From positions 310,001-374,000 of the forward strand of contig CAVVLP010000002.1 in the NCBI GenBank assembly GCA_963749115.1: a stretch of DNA of 64,000 nt, given 5' to 3'. The stretch is from SZUA-36 sp963749115 (GTDB taxonomy: Bacteria > Pseudomonadota > Gammaproteobacteria > Xanthomonadales > SZUA-36). Below are positions 39,252 to 51,255 of this stretch, one piece after another (the stretch's first letter is position 1; every line of letters starts with the position of its first letter). Below the pieces are notes generated by a model. It did no database searches, was not told the origin of the DNA, and was given only the letters and a program-made list of their open reading frames with translations. The translations under genes and the position numbers were made by a program.

Positions 39252-42009
39252 ATGTTACAAGTTATTCTTCGCGCCAGCTCACGTGGTTCCATTCCAATCA
39301 TCACGGGTATCGTCGTCATCACGGCCCTATGCCTGTTGCTGGCATCGCCATTGCGGAACAGTCAGATCAACGCTGACGAAACCCGGACCTCGTATATTGT
39401 GCAGGCCGGCAGCCTTGAACAGGCATTACTTGCCGCGACGGATGTCGGCGGCAATATTACCCACGAACTTTCGATTATTAACGCGGTAGGGGCAGACCTG
39501 TCTGCGTCCCAGGTGCAGGTTCTGCGCGGGATGGAAGGTGTGAAAGTGCTGGTTAATGGCAAGGTCAGCGTTACCAGCGAAGCACAAACATTTGTGTATG
39601 ACGACCTGGTAACGGTCAGGGACGAGTTCCTCGATATTTCCTACACTGGTTCTGATGGTGATCTTGGCTGGGCCGGCCCCTGGGTAGAGCAGGACGACGG
39701 CGAGGTCGACAATGGCAATATCAGGGTCAAGCGTGAATCAGATTGCCTGGGTGAATCCAATTGCCTCAAACTCGAACTTGGAGATGGAGTGGGCCGGAAT
39801 ATTTACCGCGAGGTCGACCTGGAAGGGGTGGCTGGAGCCGTGCTGACCTATTTCTACTATCATGAATTTGAGGGTAATGACCGGGCAGTCGCTGAGATTT
39901 CGCAGGATGGTGGCGCAACTTATAGCGTGCTGGCGACTTATAGTGAAACTGTCAACTTCAAGCAAAGGGCGTTTGCAATGTTCGACGTTTCGGACTTCAT
40001 CGGATCACAAACCCGTATACGTTTCCGCATCACCGGTGACGAAAAACACAAGAAAGCCTGGATTGATGACCTGCAGTTATTGGTCGACATAGGTGACGGC
40101 TACTCTGGAAACCTGCCGCCGGTTAACCACGAGTCCATTCGCGACGAGTTCGAGACTGAAACATACGCTGGCAATGATGGAACCCTGGGATGGTCCGGAG
40201 CATGGGTCGAGAGTGATGACGGTGAGGTCAACAATGGCAATGTCAGGATCAAAGAAGAAAACGAGTGCCTGGCCGGATACTGTCTGAAGTTCGAAGCCAA
40301 ACAGCTTGGAAATAATGTATACCGCGAAGCAGACCTTTATGGTGCCGGCTCCGCCAGCCTGGTTTACTCGTATTTTCATGAATTGGAGAAAGACGACCAG
40401 ATCGTGGCCGAGATTTCCCGCGACGGCGGCAGTAGCTACGATGTGCTGAAGGTTTATGAGGAAGGCGTACCGCAAGCCGCGCTCGAAGTTATCGATGTAA
40501 CCGGGTATATCGGAACTCAGACACGTGTCCGATTCCGCGTTACCGGTGCTGACGACGGCAAAAAAATGTGGATCGATGATGTCAGCTTCCTGTTCGAAAC
40601 CTATGTTCCTGATGCCAACTACGCCGAATACGTTGAAGCGAGCACGGTGCACTCCGAGGGTACGCTGGGATCCGGCGTGACCGTGGCAGTGGTGGATACA
40701 GGCTATTGGCCGCATCCCGCACTCGACTACAACTCAAACAACGAGGGCCGCGTGCTGGTGCAGTACGACGCGATCCTGGACCAGATCGACGCAGTGGGTC
40801 TGCCGACTGTAGATACCGACGACAATGGACACGGTACCTACGTGACAAGCGTGCTGTTGAGCAGCGAGACATCGGGTCCGGGTAAAAAGCACGGTGTTGC
40901 GCCGATGGCCAATCTCGTTTCGGTCAAGGCATTCGGTGCCGATGGCAGTTCCAGCTACCTCGATGTCATCCGCGGTATTGATTTCATCGTTCAAAACAAG
41001 GCAGTCTACGACATCAAGGTTGTGAATCTTTCCTTCGGTTCACCGGCGCAGTCACTTTACTGGCAGGATCCACTCGCCCAGGCGGTAATGGCGGCCTGGC
41101 ATGCCGGTATCGTCGTGGTGACCTCAGCGGGTAACACCGGGCCGGAACCGATGACCATCGGTGTGCCGGGTAACGTACCCTACGTGATCACCGTCGGTTC
41201 AATCAGTGATGCCTTCACCAAAAGCAAAAAAGACGACGACTACCTGAGTTCCTACTCCGGTGTCGGACCCACTATCGACGGATTCGTCAAGCCAGACGTG
41301 ATTGCCCCCGGTGGTCACCTGCTGGGGCTCATGCCTCCGAATTCCCAACTCGCGCAGCAGCACCCCGAGTTCCATGACGGTCTGGATTTCTTCATCATGT
41401 CCGGAACCTCGCAGGCGGCGGCCGTTGCCAGTGGTGTTGTAGCCTTGATGCTGGATGCCGACCCGACGTTGTCAGCGGACGATGTCAAGTGCAGGCTGAT
41501 GTCGACGACAAAACCCGCGGTCAATAACCAAAACAAACTCGCCTATAGCGTCTTCCAGCAGGGAGCGGGTCTGATTAATGCCAACCGTGCAATACATGCC
41601 AATGTCAATCTTGGCTGTGCCAACGGCGGTCTCGATACTCAAGCAGGATCTCGATGGTACCCACTTCGTCGGCCCGGCCCGCTATGACGGCGAAATCGGC
41701 TTCTTCATTGAAGGTGCTTCATTAAATTATGCCTGGGACACTGACTACAGCTGGGATGGTTTCTCATGGGTGGACGGCAACCCGTTCCTCGATGGCAACC
41801 CGTTCCTCGATGGCAACCCGTTCCTGGATGGCAACCCGTTCCTGGATGGCAACCCGTTCCTGGATGGCAACCCGTTCCTGGATGGCAACCCGTTCCTGGA
41901 TGGCAACCCGTTCCTGGACGGCAACCCGTACCTGGACGGCAACCCATACCTGGATGCGAATCTGTCCACTGTTACGAGTTCGATCAATGTCTGGGTAGAA
42001 CAGGAATAG
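39252..42009 (+). CDS. S8 serine peptidase B with two inserted jelly-roll domains and DGNP repeats (one indel)
   Basis: The ATG at 39252 follows AAGGGG. A membrane segment (VVITALCLLLASPL) and the propeptide-like domain (SYIVQAGSLEQALLAATDVG) are followed by two tandem domains of about 150 residues each (around 39620-40090 and 40130-40600). Both contain LGWxGxWVExDDGEVxNGNxR and a closing RIRFRxTG ... WIDD, a jelly-roll/MAM-like pattern. The catalytic domain (VAVVDTGYW, DDNGHGTYV, IMSGTSQAAAV) is almost identical to that of peptidase C. The frame breaks near 41650. It ends with ten DGNP units and WVEQE. Confidence 0.9.
41770..41957 (+). repeat. 18-bp tandem repeat coding for DGNP hexapeptides, peptidase B
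   Basis: Ten units plus YLDAN. Several consecutive units are identical at DNA level (TTCCTGGATGGCAACCCG), a sign of recent slippage or unequal exchange. Long open frames on the other strand here are only the shadow of the repeat. Confidence 0.92.
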
Positions 42010-42061
42010 CGATTGGAACTCGTCCCATTAATCTCATATTGCTTTATCAGAAAGCGACACG

Positions 42062-42089
42062 ATGAGCATCTGCAACTGCAGATGCTCAT
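42062..42089. repeat. Perfect 13-bp inverted repeat downstream of peptidase B
   Basis: Same arms as 38865-38892 with loop AC instead of TC. It lies about 53 bases after the peptidase stop in both cases. Confidence 0.75.
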
Positions 42090-42265
42090 GCAGTTCCAGG
42101 GCAGACCCGGTTTTCCGATGACCCGTCAACCCGAATCAAGAAAGCCGGATTGATGTCTACAACAAATTATTGCGTTACTAGTACTTTTACAGTGACACCC
42201 TGCTAATTTTAACAGTATCCCCTCACACCACCTTGTAGCATCATTTTCCTAGTTAATTTATATCT

Positions 42266-42461
42266 GTAGCAGGACGCCACGGAAAGCTCGAGGGAATGGA
42301 TTCCTTGATAGCCGCGGTGTTGTGCCGTTTCTGAAGCCGGTCTTTTAACCGTTAAGCGAGCATCAGCACACACCGTCCAAATTTAGGGTGGTATAGGGCA
42401 AAAGACAGACAAGGAAGTCCTTACGAGTCCACCCGAGGCAGTCCGATAAGGGGTGATCGTC
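42266..42461 (+). promoter_or_regulatory. Conserved 5' leader of peptidase C
   Basis: Near copy of 39057-39251, including hairpin GGAATGGATTCC, TTGTGCCGTTTC and the AAGGGG ribosome site 8 bases before the ATG. Confidence 0.55.
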
Positions 42462-45303
42462 ATGTTACAAGTTCTTCTTCGCGCCAGCTCACGTGGTTCC
42501 ATTCCAATCATTACGGGTATCGTCATCATCACGGCCCTATGCCTGTTGCTGGCATCGCCATTGCGGAACAGTCAGACCAACGCTGACGAAACCCGGACCT
42601 CGTATATTGTGCAGGCCGGCAGCCTTGAACAGGCATTACGTGCCGCAACGGATGTCGGCGGCAATATTACCCACGAACTATCGATTATTAACGCGGTAGG
42701 GGCAGACCTGTCTGCATCCCAGGTGCAGGTTCTGCGCGGGATGGAAGGTGTGAAAGTGCTGGTTAATGGCAGGGTCAGCGTTACCAGCGATTCACAAACA
42801 TTTGTCTATGACGACAATGCCTATCCAATTGAACACTTTGCATCGCAAGGCGCGTCGAGGCGATGCATGTCTCTCGCACCCTGAGTATGAGCGCACATTT
42901 GACGTTTCCGACAATTTCATAATTGATGACCTGAACGTGGGTATCGACGTGGAACATAACGCTCACGGCGACCTGCGGGTAAACCTCACTTCACCTGCCG
43001 GCACCACGGTAACACTGGTTGAGCAGGATACTGACGTTGATTACCGGGACAATTACAATTTTTACCTGGACGATGAGGCGACCGGGTCAAATACCGCAAT
43101 ACATGACGGCTCGAATCACGGTATTAGCAAATACGTTTGAGCGCAATGTCTTCCCGGATAACGCCTTAAGTGCATTCGACGGTCAACAGGCGAACGGCAC
43201 CTGGACCCTGGCTTTCTGTAATACGGATGTTTCAGGTTCAACGGGTGGACGAATACTACACTATGGCGGCGATTCTTACGGTGGCGCGCAACTCGTATTC
43301 ACCGGTAACCCTTCATCACCGGATAACTCTTCATCATCGGCCACGACCACGTTCTCAAGACTGGTTAATTCGAGCTCAGATGATGCGGAAGAAGACAATA
43401 CAGGTGATATGTATTTGAACAGTTCCGACCTGGAGTTGGTCGACAATGATGGAGACCAGGGTCCAGCACAGGTTATTGGCATCCGTTTTAATGCAATCAA
43501 CATTCCGCAAGATGCAACCATCCTTGAAGCCAACATCCAGTTCACGGTTGATGAACACGCTGATAAGAATCCCGCTTTATTGACAATCTGGGGGCAGGAT
43601 GCCAGCGGCGCAGCGACTTTTAATAACAATGATAATAACATCACCTCAAGACCGGATACCACGTCAAGTGTTAGCTGGGCGCCAAACGCCTGGAACGATG
43701 ATTCGACAGGTATGGCAGGATCAGACCAGAAAACACCTGATCTGAGCAGCGTTGTCCAGGAAATCGTCAGCCGTAGTAATTGGGCCAGTAGTGACAATTC
43801 ATTGGTTTTCTTCATATCCGGTTCCGGCACCAGGACAGCAGAATCCTGGGATGGTGCTGATAGCCATGGAAACCAGAACCTGGCGCCAAAATTGACTATT
43901 TCGTATACGACCTATGAGCCGGACGCCAGCCACGCCGAATTCGTTGAGGCAACCGTGGTGCACGACCGAGGGCACGCTGGGATCCGGTGTGACCGTGGCA
44001 GTGGTGGATACAGGCTATTGGCCGCATCCCGCCCTCGACTACAACTCAAACAACGAGGGCCGTGTGCTGGTGCAGTACGACGCGATCCTGGATCAGATCG
44101 ACGCAGTGGGTCTGCCGACTGTAAATACCGACGACAATGGACACGGTACCTACGTGACAAGCGTGCTGTTGAGCAGCGAGACATCAGGCCCGGGTAAAAG
44201 TCACGGTGTGGCGCCGATGGCCAATCTCGTTTCGGTTAAGGCATTCGGTGCCGATGGCAGCTCCAGCTATCTCGATGTCATCCGCGGTATTGATTTCATC
44301 GTTCAAAACAAGGCTGTCTACGACATCAAGGTCGTGAACCTTTCCTTCGGTTCACAGGCGCAGTCACTTTACTGGCAGGACCCACTCGCCCAGGCGGTGA
44401 TGGCGGCCTGGCATGCGGGTATCGTCGTGGTGACCTCAGCGGGTAACACCGGGCCGGAACCGATGACCATCGGTGTGCCGGGTAGCGTACCCTACGTGAT
44501 CACCGTCGGTTCAATCAGTGACGCCTTCACCACTGGCAATAAAGACGACGACTACCTGAGTTCCTACTCCGGTGTCGGACCTACCGTCGACGGATTCGTC
44601 AAGCCAGACGTCATTGCCCCCGGTGGTCACCTGCTGGGGCTCATGCCTCCGAATTCGCACCTAGCGCAGCAGCACCCCGAGTTCCATGACGGTCTGGATT
44701 ACTTCATCATGTCCGGAACCTCGCAGGCGTCGGCCGTTGCCAGTGGTGTTGTAGCCTTGATGCTGGATGCCGACCCGACGTTGTCAGCGGACGATGTCAA
44801 GTGCAGGTTGATGTCGACGACAAAACCCGCGGTCAATGCCAATAACAAACTCGCCTATAGCGTCTTCCAGCAGGGAGCGGGTCTGATTAATGCCAACCGC
44901 GCAATACATGCCAATGTCAATCTTGGCTGTGCCAACGGCGGTCTCGATTCCAAGCAGGATCTCAACGGTACCCACTTTGTCGGCCCGGCCCGCTATGACG
45001 GCGAAATCGGCTTCTACATTGAAGGTGCTTCATTAAATTATGCCTGGGACACTGACTACAGCTGGGATGGTTTCTCATGGGTGGACGGCAACCCGTTCCT
45101 CGATGGCAACCCGTTTCTGGATGGCAACCCGTTCCTGGATGGCAACCCATTCCTGGATGGCAACCCGTTCCTGGATGGCAACCCGTTCCTGGATGGCAAC
45201 CCACTTCCTGGACGGCAACCCGTTCCTGGATGGCAACCCATTCCTGGATTCGAATCTGACCACTATTACGAGTTCGATCAATGTCTGGGTAGAACAAGAA
45301 TAG
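42462..45303 (+). CDS. S8 serine peptidase C with inserted P-domain and DNRLRE-like domain, DGNP repeats (about four indels)
   Basis: The first 115 residues are nearly identical to peptidase B. At the same position the insert is different. First comes a proprotein-convertase P-domain (FDVSDNFIIDDLNVGIDVEH, GDLRVNLTSPAGTTVTLVEQ, ANGTWTLAFCNTDVSGSTGG). Then comes a domain of about 190 residues (IRFNAINIPQDATILEANIQ, SVSWAPNAWND, LVFFISGSGTRTAESWDG) of the DNRLRE type. The catalytic domain from about 43975 matches B. Frame changes occur near 42870, 43130, 43975 and 45201; the last is one extra C inside the repeat. It ends with nine DGNP units and WVEQE. It lies 49 bases before peptidase D. Confidence 0.88.
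45081..45255 (+). repeat. 18-bp tandem repeat coding for DGNP hexapeptides, peptidase C
   Basis: Nine DGNP units plus FLDSN, with one extra base near 45201 between units. Confidence 0.9.
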
Positions 45304-45352
45304 CAAGTGAAATTATTTTAATTTGAAAATGAAAAGGGGACAGGAGATTATC

Positions 45353-47008
45353 ATGCTAAGGATTTCAGGAAAATTAACTACCAGCATCGTCACCATTGCA
45401 TCGGTATTTCTCCTGCTGGCGTATCTCCAGCAGGGCAACCGTACCAATGCGGATACAGTTGCAGGCTCTTACATCGTGCAGGCAGCGAGCATGGGCCAGG
45501 CCCAAAACGCGGTGCAGGACATAGGGGGTAATATTACCCACGAGCTGGGCATCATCAATGCGGTCGCAGCCACGCTCGACTCGCAACAGCGTGAGACCCT
45601 GAAGCTTCGTGGATTTACCCTGCACAAAAACAGTTCAGTGGAGATCAGCGGAACAGCTGGCGGTGATTCACTCTACGTCGCCTATCCGCGTGTTGTTGAT
45701 GCGGATCTTGTCCATGAGGAAGGCGTGCTGGGTGAAGGTGTGACGGTGGCAATCCTGGATAGTGGTTTTATGTTGACACAAGAGCTTCGTCAATTCGAAG
45801 GCCGTGATCGTTTACTCAACCGCTATAACGCGATTACCGACGTGGAACACAAAGGTCTCGACAAGCATGGTCACGGCTCCCACATCGCGAGCATTATCCT
45901 CAACCAATCGCGGCCAATCTCTGACCCGGATAAATACAACAGTATCGCACCGGCAGCCGACGTGGTTGCGGTAAAGGCTTTCGGTACCGATGGCAGCGGC
46001 ACGTACGCGAACGTGATCAGGGGCCTGAACTGGATAGTTGAAAATAAGGAAACCTACGGTATCCGCGTTTTAAACTTGTCATTCAGTGCGCCACCTCAAT
46101 CCTATTATTGGGAAGACCCCGTCAATCAGGCCGTTATGGCGGCCTGGGACGCCGGTATCGTGGTGGTCACATCGTCGGGTAACACGGGTCCTGATCCAAG
46201 GACGATCGGGGTGCCTGGAAACGTCCCGTATGTCATCACGGTCGGGGCGATGACTGACAGTTACACACCTGAGGACACCAGCAACGACAAGTTGGCACGC
46301 TTTTCTTCTGCGGGCCCCACCCATGAAGGCTTCGTCAAGCCCGAGATCGTGGCACCGGGCGGCCACATGGTTGCGCTGACACGGGTTAAAAGTACGCTCG
46401 CTAAAGCGCACCCCGAATGGCACGATGGTGAGAAGTACTTCACCATGTCCGGGACTTCCCAGTCTGCGGCCATGGTCAGCGGCGTTGCGGCGCTTTTGTT
46501 GCAAGTAGAACCATGGCTTACACCCGACGACGTCAAGTGCCGGTTGATGGCCTCTGCCAAGCCTGCCGTGTATGGGGAAGGATCGAATCAGGGACAATTG
46601 AAGTACAGCCTGTTCCAGCAGGGTGCGGGACGCGTTGATGCATATGCTGCGATCCATACAACTGATGTCGGTTGTGCCAATGGTGGTTTGAATATCGGTC
46701 TGGAACTGATCGATGCGGAACATTACATCGGGCCAAGCCGACAGGATGCCGACGGCAATTATTACATCGAAGGCGCCGGATATCACTGGAACGGCCATTG
46801 GGACGCCAGCCCCTCTTCTTGGGTTGACGGCAACCCGTTCCTGGATGGCAGTCCGTTCCTGGATGGCAACCCGTTCCTGGATGGCAGTCCATTCCTGGAT
46901 GGCAACCCGTTTCTAGATGGTAACCCGTTCCTGGATGGTAACCCATTCCTGGATGCCGATCTGTCGGTTTTCACGAGTGCAGTCAATACGTGGGTAGAAC
47001 AAGAATAG
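45353..47008 (+). CDS. S8 serine peptidase D with DGNP/DGSP repeats (intact)
   Basis: 551 residues from the ATG at 45353, after CAGGAG; the only uninterrupted array member. Membrane segment (IVTIASVFLLLAYL), propeptide-like domain (SYIVQAASMGQAQNAVQDIG, THELGIINAVAATLDSQQRE), then catalytic Asp in VAILDSGFM, His in DKHGHGSHI and Ser in TMSGTSQSAAM. It is the most diverged paralog and has no insert before the catalytic domain. The C-terminus has seven hexapeptides (five DGNP, two DGSP), FLDAD, and NTWVEQE. It lies 51 bases upstream of the propeller kinase, so likely co-transcribed with it. Confidence 0.93.
   Translation: MLRISGKLTTSIVTIASVFLLLAYLQQGNRTNADTVAGSYIVQAASMGQAQNAVQDIGGNITHELGIINAVAATLDSQQRETLKLRGFTLHKNSSVEISGTAGGDSLYVAYPRVVDADLVHEEGVLGEGVTVAILDSGFMLTQELRQFEGRDRLLNRYNAITDVEHKGLDKHGHGSHIASIILNQSRPISDPDKYNSIAPAADVVAVKAFGTDGSGTYANVIRGLNWIVENKETYGIRVLNLSFSAPPQSYYWEDPVNQAVMAAWDAGIVVVTSSGNTGPDPRTIGVPGNVPYVITVGAMTDSYTPEDTSNDKLARFSSAGPTHEGFVKPEIVAPGGHMVALTRVKSTLAKAHPEWHDGEKYFTMSGTSQSAAMVSGVAALLLQVEPWLTPDDVKCRLMASAKPAVYGEGSNQGQLKYSLFQQGAGRVDAYAAIHTTDVGCANGGLNIGLELIDAEHYIGPSRQDADGNYYIEGAGYHWNGHWDASPSSWVDGNPFLDGSPFLDGNPFLDGSPFLDGNPFLDGNPFLDGNPFLDADLSVFTSAVNTWVEQE
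46823..46957 (+). repeat. 18-bp tandem repeat coding for DGNP/DGSP hexapeptides, peptidase D
   Basis: Seven units, with Asn replaced by Ser in units 2 and 4, then FLDAD. Confidence 0.9.
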
Positions 47009-47059
47009 CGACCGGACCAGATGCCGGAAATCGCCAAACAATTGATCAGGGGAAGAAGA

Positions 47060-50000
47060 ATGAATACGACCATCAAGGCGTATATTAAAGACAGGATACA
47101 AAACTTCGGTGTTTGCGTAGGTTTTCTTGTCGGAATGCTCTTCACAGGCCAGGTATTGGCCCAGACACCCAACATCCGCTTTGCCTCTCTTTCTCTCGAA
47201 GACGGGCTTTCCCAGGCAACCGTGACCGCTGCTGTGCAGGATCCGGCCGGGTTTATGTGGTTTGGAACCCAGAACGGACTCAATCGTTTCGATGGATACC
47301 GCTTCGTTCAACTCAAACACGATCCACAAGACCCCGGTTCGTTACAAAATGATTCGATCTTTGCACTGCACCTGGATCCGCAAGGGCGTCTTTGGGTCGG
47401 AACCGAAGGTGGTGGCCTCAGTCGTTGGGATGCTCAAGCCGAGTCATTTGTACATTACACCGAAGAGATCGGCGCACCCCAGGGCTTTGACCGGGAACGT
47501 GTGCGTGTCATAACACAGGACAGGAATGGCGTCTTGTGGCTGGGTCTACATCAGTCGGGTCTGTACAGTTTTAATGAGGAAACAGGCGCCTGGAAGAAAT
47601 TTCAGACCGATCCGGAAGATGAAAAATCAATGTCGGATAACCGCGTTCGTGCAATCCATGAAGACAGTACCGGCCGTTTGTGGATCGGCACACGTGAGGG
47701 ATTGAATCTCTACGACCGCACCACGCAAACTTTCACCCGCTTTAAAGCCGACCCTGAAAATTTATCCAGTCTGTCCGATAACAAGATCCGCTCAATCTAC
47801 GAGGACAGTCAGCGACGTTTGTGGATCGGCACCCTGGGTGGCGGTCTCAATCGGTTTAACCGTTCTACCGGTACTTTTGTACAGTTCAAATACGATGAGG
47901 CTGACGCATCGAGTCTTAGCGAGGACCGTGTCCGCACAATTTTTGAAGACGATGGGGGCCGCTTGTGGGTAGGCACCGATGATGGTATCAACCTGTTTCA
48001 GGAAAATGGAACATTTGTTCGTTATATGCACGATCCCAAAGAACCATCGAGTCTTTCCGGTGACCGTGTAACCATGATATTCCAGGATCGCAGCGGAATG
48101 CTTTGGGTAGGTACCCAGGGTGGCGGGCTTGATCGCTGGCATCCTCTTGCCTGGGCATTCGGTCACTACAAGGGCAACGCTGACGGCCAGAACTTCAATG
48201 TCGTGCATGCTTTTACAGAAGATAAAAATGGCTTGCTCTACGTCGGAACCGTCGATGGTGGACTCAATGTCGTTGATCGCTCCAAGGGTTCGACCCGGGT
48301 TTACCGTCATGATCCACAGGATGCATCCAGCCTCAGCGATGACAGGGTAACAGCTCTGTTGATTGATAGTGAGCAGGCTTTGTGGGTTGGAACCGTTTCC
48401 GGCGGACTCAATCGCAGACCTGCCGGAAGTGACCTGTTTGAGCATTTCCGCGCCGATGAAACACGCCCGGACAGCCTGCCCAGCGATGTCATCATGACGA
48501 TCTTCGAAGATCGCCAGGGAAACATTTGGATAGGTACCTACGGTGGAGGCCTCGCCCGTTTCGATCGCAACACCAGTAGCTTCACAAACTACCGGAATGA
48601 AGCGGGAAATCCATCCTCCCTGAGCGGAGACCAGGTCAGTACCATCGCCGAAGATCCGTCCGGCGCACTGTGGATTGGCACGCTCGGGTCAGGACTCAAT
48701 TTCTTTGACCGCAACAAACAGGCGTTCCGTTGGTTCAAGCATGATCAGAACCGTAGTACCAGCCTCAGCAGTGATGAGGTCCTTAGCCTCTATATGGATG
48801 AAAGCGGTGTTCTATGGATTGGCACCCAGGGTGGTGGACTCAATAGCCTCAAAGAATTGAGTGCCGATGTGGAAACAACGACCTTCACCCGTTACCTGGA
48901 ACGCGACGGGCTTCCGAATAACGTGGTTTATGGCATATTACCCGACTCGCAGAACGGCCTTTGGCTGTCGACCAACAGGGGTCTGGCACGCTTTGAGCCT
49001 GGCAAAAAAGAATTCGAGAGCTTCCTCGCCACTGATGGCCTGCAAGCGGATGAATTTAACCTCGGAGCCTATTACCGCAGTGAGTCCGGTGAGCTTTTCT
49101 TTGGTGGACTGAATGGTTTCAATGCTTTCTACCCGGAACAGATCGAACGAAATACAACCGTGCCGGCACTCGCGTTCACCTCGTTTCTGAAGCTCAATGA
49201 ACCCGCATTTGTCGAGAACCCCCTCAACCAGCTTGAACAGCTGGACCTGAGTTACAGGGACTACGTAGTCTCCTTCGAATTTGCGGCACTCGACTACCGT
49301 TCACCAAGCGACAATCACTATGCATATAAGCTGGATGGTCTGGATCAGAACTGGATTGAGCTTGGGAATCGAAACCAGATCTCCTTCACCAACCTCGAGC
49401 CCGGTGACTACACCTTGCGGGTACGCGGGTCCAACAGCGATGGCGTATGGAACAACGAAGGCATCAATCTTCCAATCACCGTCTCTACACCGCCATGGCA
49501 GCAATGGTGGGCTTATTCACTCTACGCATTACTGGCGTTGCTGATCGTCCTGAAGTTTTTAAGTATTCAGAGAACCAAGGAACGCACACGCGAGACCCTG
49601 CGCAAGGCAGCCGAGGACGCCCAGGCTGCCAATGAAGCCAAGAGCGAATTTCTCGCGAACATGAGTCACGAGATTCGTACACCGATGTTCGGTGTACTCG
49701 GTATGGCTACCCTGATGAACGAAACCCCGTTGAATCCGGCGCAGCGCGAACAACTGGACATTATCCGTAAGAGCGGAGATTCGCTTACTCGAGGTCATCA
49801 ACCAGATACTGGATTTTTCAAAGATCGAGTCCCGGCATGTTGAAATTGAACATAAGGCCTTCGATCTGCGCAAATGTATTGAAGATGTTCTTGACGTTAT
49901 TGCACCCATCGCAGCCCAGAAAGGACTCGACCTCGGTTACTGGATGGAGGCTGGAACTCCAGAGGCCATCGTAGGTGATCGACAACGTACCCGGCAGGCA

Positions 50001-51218
50001 CTGATTAACCTGGTCAGCAATGGGGTGAAATTCACTGACTCCGGTCAGGTCATGGTCTCGGTTTCGGCGGGTCAACAAGTCAATAACACGCAGGAAATTC
50101 ATATCCTGGTCGAAGACAGTGGCAACGGAATCCCGGCCGAGAGGCTCGATCGCCTGTTCAAACCGTTTAGCCAGGTTGATAGCTCAGCCAGCCGCAATTT
50201 CGAAGGCACCGGCCTCGGACTGGCTATCTCCAAGCATTTGGCAGAGTTGATGGGTGGCAAAATCTGGGTAGATAGCACCGAGGGTGAAGGCTCTACGTTC
50301 CATTTTACATTTTTGACCAGCCCGGTCGAAGGACCAGATCGCGAATTTCTTAGGCAAACCGATCTCTACCTTGACGGTAAGACACTACTTGTCATCGATG
50401 ACTCTGCAGCAATGCAGGATCACCTGAGCCGGCAAATTGGACTCTGGGGTATGCGAGTTCAGACCGCGGGCTCAGCAAGCAAGGGTCTGGAAAAGCTTTG
50501 GGCCAGCGACAGTTTCGACCTGGTGCTGGTAGACCCAATGGGTCTGTCCTCCACCGGTACAGAATGGGCGGGTAACATGCGCGAAATTTGTGCCACGAAA
50601 CAAATTTCCATCGTGACGCTATCGGCCAGGAGGGTCGATGATCAATCCATTGAAGATAAGCTCGGCGCAGTTGCCTCCCTCACGAAACCAGTCCAACCTG
50701 AACTCCTGCTCGAAACCTTGAGTTCGGTTCTGGCGCCACAGGTATTAACAGGTGATTCGGGTGACAAGAACATTCAACCGGCGAAACAGCAAAAACCCGA
50801 ACGGTTGCTCAAGACCCTGGTGGTCGATGACAATCCGATCAACCGGCGGGTCGCTATGCTACTGCTGGAGAGTATAGGCCACGAAGTTCACACCGCCGAA
50901 AGCGGTCTTGAGGCCCTCGCAGCAATCAGAACCGCAAGCTACGACGCAGTATTCATGGATGTACAGATGCCCGGTATGGACGGGTTTGAAACCAGTCGTG
51001 CGATCTGGCGGGAATTTTCCGGAAAAGATCGACCCTACATCATTGCGATGACCGCTTCTGCACTGTCGGGAGACCGGGAGCGCTGCCTTGCTGCGGGCAT
51101 GGACGCATACATAAGCAAACCGGTAAACATCAAGGATCTCCGCACGACCCTTGAAGGAGTACCGGTGCTAAAGGATACAGCCTACTGGACGCGTGTTAAT
51201 ACCGGGCTGGTCGTGTAA
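47060..51218 (+). CDS. Hybrid sensor histidine kinase with beta-propeller sensor (one indel)
   Basis: ATG at 47060 after AGGGGAAG. A signal segment (FLVGMLFTGQVLAQ) leads to a periplasmic two-bladed propeller sensor of about 13 Reg_prop repeats (typical unit DRxGxLWIGTxGGGLNRF), then a Y_Y_Y domain (YKLDGLDQNWIELGNRNQIS). TM helix (YSLYALLALLIVLKFL), HisKA with His870 in FLANMSHEIRTPMFGVLG, HATPase (GTGLGLAISKHLAELMGG), a first receiver with weak conservation (LLVIDDSAAMQDHLSRQI) and a second typical receiver (LVVDDNPINRRVA, DAVFMDVQMPGMDGFE). The frame breaks near 49790. The sensor type is common for polysaccharide or cell-surface signals in other bacteria. Confidence 0.93.
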
Positions 51219-51255
51219 AAAATTTGAATCCACGTTTTTAAGGGGTTAACAACTT

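Noticed and set aside
41770..41957. CRISPR-like regular repeat
   Set aside because: The units are 18 bp with no spacers between them and code for protein in frame; no cas genes.
41705..42089. Long open frames on both strands across the 18-bp repeats (for example GCHPGT or RNGLPS repeats on the minus strand)
   Set aside because: They arise because an 18-bp repeat keeps all frames open; only the + frame joined to the S8 domain has domain context, a start and the shared C-terminus.
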